From positions 62,001 to 126,000 of the forward strand of contig NZ_BMQK01000005.1 of assembly GCF_014648075.1 (NCBI RefSeq): a stretch of 64,000 nt of DNA. The letters run 5' to 3'. Every line of letters begins with the position of its first letter. Position 1 is the stretch's first letter. The stretch comes from Streptomyces ruber. GTDB lineage: Bacteria > Actinomycetota > Actinomycetes > Streptomycetales > Streptomycetaceae. The notes under the pieces are model-generated. The model was not told where the DNA came from. It saw only the letters and a list, made by a program, of their open reading frames with translations, and did not search any database. Below, piece after piece: positions 61,208 through 64,000 of the stretch. A program made the translations under genes and the position numbers.

Positions 61208-61744
61208 ATGGCAGCACCCAGCAACCGCCACCTCGGCAAGTTCCGCGGCCGGGTCGTCGACAACGACGACCCGCTGCGCATCGGCCGTGTCACCGTCGAG
61301 GTCCCCGACGTCCTCGGCAACGAGCCGTCGACGTGGGCGCTGCCCTGCCTGCCGTTCACCGGACCCGAGGCGGGGCAGTTCGTGGTGCCGCCGCCCGGTG
61401 CCGGCGTGTGGGTGGAGTTCGAGCAGGGAGATCCGAGCTTCCCGGTGTGGACCGGATGCTGGTACGGGGCCGCGGAGGAGCTGCCGCCCGACGCCCGACG
61501 CGAGCTCCAGGCGTCCTCGCCGCACAAGCCGGTCGTCGTGCAGACACCGCAGAACCACAAGCTCGTGCTCAACGACACGCCCGGTGCCGACCAGGGGATC
61601 CTCCTGCAGGCCCAGGGCGGCGCGTACATCCGCATCACCGCCGAAGCCGTGGTCATCGCGACCGGGGCGGGCGCCGAGATCCTGCTGCGCGGTGAGGAAG
61701 TGACCATCAACGAGGGTCAGTTGACCGTGCTCCCGAAGCGATAG
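61208..61744 (+). CDS. eCIS spike protein (baseplate assembly V/gp5 OB-fold type)
   Basis: 178-aa protein with the gpV OB-fold at the N-terminal half (LGKFRGRVVDNDDPLRIGRV and VWVEFEQGDPSFPVWTGCWYG), followed by a repetitive beta region that forms the spike. ATG at 61208. It follows the hub gene and is followed by the PAAR-like tip gene. Together with the hub it replaces the single VgrG of T6SS. Confidence 0.92.
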   Translation: MAAPSNRHLGKFRGRVVDNDDPLRIGRVTVEVPDVLGNEPSTWALPCLPFTGPEAGQFVVPPPGAGVWVEFEQGDPSFPVWTGCWYGAAEELPPDARRELQASSPHKPVVVQTPQNHKLVLNDTPGADQGILLQAQGGAYIRITAEAVVIATGAGAEILLRGEEVTINEGQLTVLPKR

Positions 61745-61774
61745 ACAACTGCGACAGACAACGGGGGAACCATC

Positions 61775-62122
61775 TTGTCCGGGACTCTGCTCGACGCGGG
61801 TGCCGTCATCGGCTGCCCGCACGGCGGCCGCGTCACCGCCGCCACCACACTGTCCGGGGACGTCACCGTCGCCGGTGCCGCCGTCGCCACCGCGGCGCAC
61901 GGGTACGTCGTGACCGGCTGCCCGCACACCGTCGACGGGGTGCCCACCCCTTGCGTGTCGGTCGACTGGACCGCGGCCGACACCGGCATCACGGTCGGCG
62001 GCGCCCCGGTACTGCTGGACGTCTCGGCGGCCCAGTGCCTGACGGCGGCCTCCATGCCGCAGGGCCCGCCCGTCGTCCAGGCCGCGCAGCGCACCGTCAC
62101 CGTCCGACGAGCCGCCAGGTGA
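61775..62122 (+). CDS. PAAR-like spike tip protein (DUF4280-type)
   Basis: 115-aa small protein, Gly/Ala/Thr/Val-rich with several Cys-Pro-His motifs (GCPHGGRV, GCPHTVDGVPTPC, GCLTA-like) suited to metal coordination at a sharp tip. The TTG start at 61775 has GGGGGA upstream. It lies immediately after the spike gene, as in Afp10/Pvc10. Which metal it holds is unknown; zinc or iron is usual in PAAR proteins. Confidence 0.88.
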   Translation: MSGTLLDAGAVIGCPHGGRVTAATTLSGDVTVAGAAVATAAHGYVVTGCPHTVDGVPTPCVSVDWTAADTGITVGGAPVLLDVSAAQCLTAASMPQGPPVVQAAQRTVTVRRAAR

Positions 62123-62129
62123 GCCACTC

Positions 62130-62534
62130 ATGAACCCACGCACCCGTACCAGCGCCGGCACCCGCCCCCGCACCGACATCGCCTTCCCCTTCCACCCCGA
62201 CCCCCGCGGCCGCACCGCCCACGCCCGCCCCGACGAGCACATCCGCGACCTGATCGAGCAACTGCTGTTCACCAGCCCCGGCGAGCGCGTCATGCGGCCG
62301 GACTTCGGCTGCGGCCTCCTCGATCTCGTCTTCGCCGCAGGCAGCCCCGAGCTGCTCAGCACCGTCGAGCTCTCCGTGCAGGCGGCCCTCCAGCGGTGGC
62401 TCGGCGACCTCATCGACGTGGAGGACCTCGACGTGGCCGGCGAGGACCACGTCGTCCGCGTCCGGCTCTCGTACACCGTCCGCGCCACCGGGACCCGGCG
62501 CGAGGACGACTTCGAAGGGAGGGCCGCCGCATGA
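62130..62534 (+). CDS. eCIS baseplate wedge protein (gp25/GPW-like)
   Basis: 134-aa protein of the gp25-like family, with the conserved IRDLIEQLLFTSPGERVMRPD and FGCGLLDLVF. Homologues link the sheath to the baseplate wedge and start sheath assembly. ATG at 62130; the stop is in an ATGA overlap with the next gene. It is equivalent to Afp9/Pvc9. Confidence 0.93.
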   Translation: MNPRTRTSAGTRPRTDIAFPFHPDPRGRTAHARPDEHIRDLIEQLLFTSPGERVMRPDFGCGLLDLVFAAGSPELLSTVELSVQAALQRWLGDLIDVEDLDVAGEDHVVRVRLSYTVRATGTRREDDFEGRAAA

Positions 62535-64000
62535 CCAGCCGCACCACCGCCACGTCCCGGCGCGCCAAGGTCAGAGCCGCCCGCCTCAACGGCGTGGACG
62601 CCGTCGAGGTGAGCGACGACGGGCTGCTCCTCACCGTCACCTTCCTCGGCAAGGCCCCGCGCGGCCTCGGCCCGGAGAACGTGCGCATCGACGGCGGCCG
62701 GCGCGTCACCGGCATCACCGCGGTCGACGTCAGCGTCGAGCGCGAGGAGGACCCGGAGCTCGACGACCGGCTGTACGTCACCCTCGACAGGGCCGGCGAC
62801 ACCTCCCGCTACCTGCTCTCCCTCGTGGAGGCCGACCCGTACGGACGGCCCGGCACCGAGCCGTACCGCGGCTTCGACCAGCGCTACCACCGCGCCCACT
62901 TCGGCTTCCACCCCGACCGTCCGACACCCTTCGACCACCACAGGGACGACCACGCGGAGCAGGCGCGGCCGGACTTCCCCGACACCCCCGTCATCGACTA
63001 CACGGCCCGCGACTACGACAGCGTCCGCAAGCTGCTCCTGGACCGGCTCGCCCTCACCACCCCCGACTGGGTCGAGCGCAGCCCCGCCGACCTCGGCGTG
63101 ACGCTCGTCGAACTGCTCGCGTACGCCGGCGACCGGATCGGTTACCAGCAGGACGCCGTGGCCACCGAGGCCTACCTCGACACCGCGCGCCGCCGGGTCT
63201 CCGTACGCCGGCACGTCCGCCTCGTCGACTACCCGATGCACGACGGCTGCGCGGCCCGCGCGTACGTCACCGTCGAGACCGCCGACGATCACACGCTCGC
63301 CCCGGGCACCTACCGCTTCGCCTCCGTCGACGTCCGTGACCTCAACCGGCACGACCACGAACGGCCCGGCACCGTCATCGGCGACGACGAGCTCGCGGAC
63401 CTCGACGAGCGCGGCGCGGCGGTCGAAGTGTTCGAACCGGTCGTCGCCGCCGATCCGCTGGAGCTGCGCGTCGCCCACAACGCGATCCGCCTGTGGACCT
63501 GGGGCGGCGAGGTCCGCGCGTTACCCAGGGGCGCCACCTCGGCCACCCTGCGCGACGAGTGGCGGGACCCCGAGACCTGCCGGGAGCGGCGACTCGAACT
63601 GGAGCCGGGGGACTTACTCCTCCTGGAGGAGGTCAAGGGAGCGCGCACCGGAACCCCCGGCGACGCCGACCCCGCCCACCGCCAGGCCGTCCGGCTCACC
63701 TCCGTCACCCCCGGCGTCGACCGCATCGAGGACCAGCCGGTGCTGGAGGTCACCTGGGCCGCCGAGGACGCCCTCCGCTTCCCGCTCCGCCTCACCACCC
63801 GCGGCGGACCCGACTGCCTGCCCGTCGAGGACGTCACCCTCGCCCGCGGCAACGTCGTCCTCGTCGACCACGGGCGCACCCTCCACGGTCTCCGCGAGAC
63901 CGTCACCGTGCCACCCGTACCCGCTGTCCTCGCCCCCTGCGGCCCGTCCGCCTGCGGCTGCCCGGACGGGTTCGGCGGCGGGGGACGGGCCAGCGCGCCC
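62531..64000 (+). CDS. Large baseplate assembly protein (gpJ/Pvc11-like), 3' end off the window
   Basis: At least 490 aa of a putative baseplate assembly protein. A beta-rich N-terminal region of about 150 residues precedes the family block DYTARDYDSVRKLLLDRLAL, PADLGVTLVELLAYAGDRIG and YQQDAVATEAYLDTARRR. The open frame continues at the window edge, near a Cys-rich CGPSACGCPDG. ATG at 62531 overlaps the gp25 stop. It should bridge the hub and the tail fibre/wedge parts that would follow beyond base 64000. Confidence 0.9.
   Translation, partial: MTSRTTATSRRAKVRAARLNGVDAVEVSDDGLLLTVTFLGKAPRGLGPENVRIDGGRRVTGITAVDVSVEREEDPELDDRLYVTLDRAGDTSRYLLSLVEADPYGRPGTEPYRGFDQRYHRAHFGFHPDRPTPFDHHRDDHAEQARPDFPDTPVIDYTARDYDSVRKLLLDRLALTTPDWVERSPADLGVTLVELLAYAGDRIGYQQDAVATEAYLDTARRRVSVRRHVRLVDYPMHDGCAARAYVTVETADDHTLAPGTYRFASVDVRDLNRHDHERPGTVIGDDELADLDERGAAVEVFEPVVAADPLELRVAHNAIRLWTWGGEVRALPRGATSATLRDEWRDPETCRERRLELEPGDLLLLEEVKGARTGTPGDADPAHRQAVRLTSVTPGVDRIEDQPVLEVTWAAEDALRFPLRLTTRGGPDCLPVEDVTLARGNVVLVDHGRTLHGLRETVTVPPVPAVLAPCGPSACGCPDGFGGGGRASAP

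Noticed and set aside
60428..63478. 1016-aa minus-strand open frame
   Set aside because: Antisense to hub, spike and baseplate genes with clear homology on the + strand.
44382..64000. Prophage
   Set aside because: No integrase, capsid, portal, terminase or lysis genes in view; the set matches eCIS.

Overview
The window is chromosomal DNA of a high-GC actinomycete, almost certainly a Streptomyces. The evidence is GC content of about 70% or more with strong third-position GC, frequent GTG starts, many 4-bp ATGA/GTGA overlaps, and typical streptomycete families: SoxR, homogentisate dioxygenase, several TetR and GntR regulators, a class F sortase and a Streptomyces-type contractile injection system. 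I see no tRNA, rRNA, CRISPR array, insertion sequence or integrase. All calls come from reading translated sequence and motifs; no database search was run.

Bases 1-8.2 kb. A membrane-anchored Ser/Thr kinase enters from the left edge. An envelope module follows: an ECF (SigK-like) sigma factor and its RskA-like anti-sigma on the + strand, and divergently a DUF4331 protein, a TPR protein and a NicO-type metal permease with a His-rich loop, behind a SigK-like promoter. Bases 8.5-17.7 kb. An hmgA - HutC-type GntR - type ISP-like specificity-domain operon is followed by a TetR regulator, a CitMHS citrate carrier, an MFS exporter, and an anchored secreted protein translationally coupled to a class F sortase.

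Bases 17.8-26 kb. Aldehyde and alcohol dehydrogenases, an ArsR-like regulator, a TetR/acyl-CoA dehydrogenase divergent pair sharing an operator with the aldehyde dehydrogenase promoter, a YiaA/B protein, a second TetR with a MaoC hydratase, SoxR, and a zinc-ribbon protein. Bases 26.4-32 kb. A penicillin-acylase-family enzyme, an alpha/beta hydrolase and a NamZ-type (DUF1343) muramidase. Bases 32-40.5 kb. A short-chain dehydrogenase, TetR, acyl-CoA dehydrogenase and APH-like kinase group, a His-rich protein, a quinone oxidoreductase, two DUF202 proteins, a Nudix hydrolase and an FAD dehydrogenase. Three promoters in this stretch share one TetR-type palindrome.

Bases 40.5-44 kb. Gluconate uptake and phosphorylation (gntP, gntK) with a divergent FadR-type repressor; the 3' end of gntK carries a 92-bp tandem duplication. 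A YchJ-like SEC-C protein follows.

Bases 44.4 kb to the right edge. All genes are on the + strand and form a phage-tail-like extracellular/cytoplasmic contractile injection system (eCIS): sheath, tube, baseplate-type protein, a Pro-rich protein, DUF4255 cap-like protein, AAA+ ATPase, a 97-aa protein, a 2296-aa DUF4157 protein with a lower-GC C-terminal tip, a coupled small protein that may be its immunity or partner, then tube-initiator, LysM-like, hub, spike, PAAR-like tip, gp25 and a large baseplate protein cut by the window edge. This is the most distinctive part of the window. The DUF4157 giant and its coupled neighbour are the best candidates for an undescribed effector pair.
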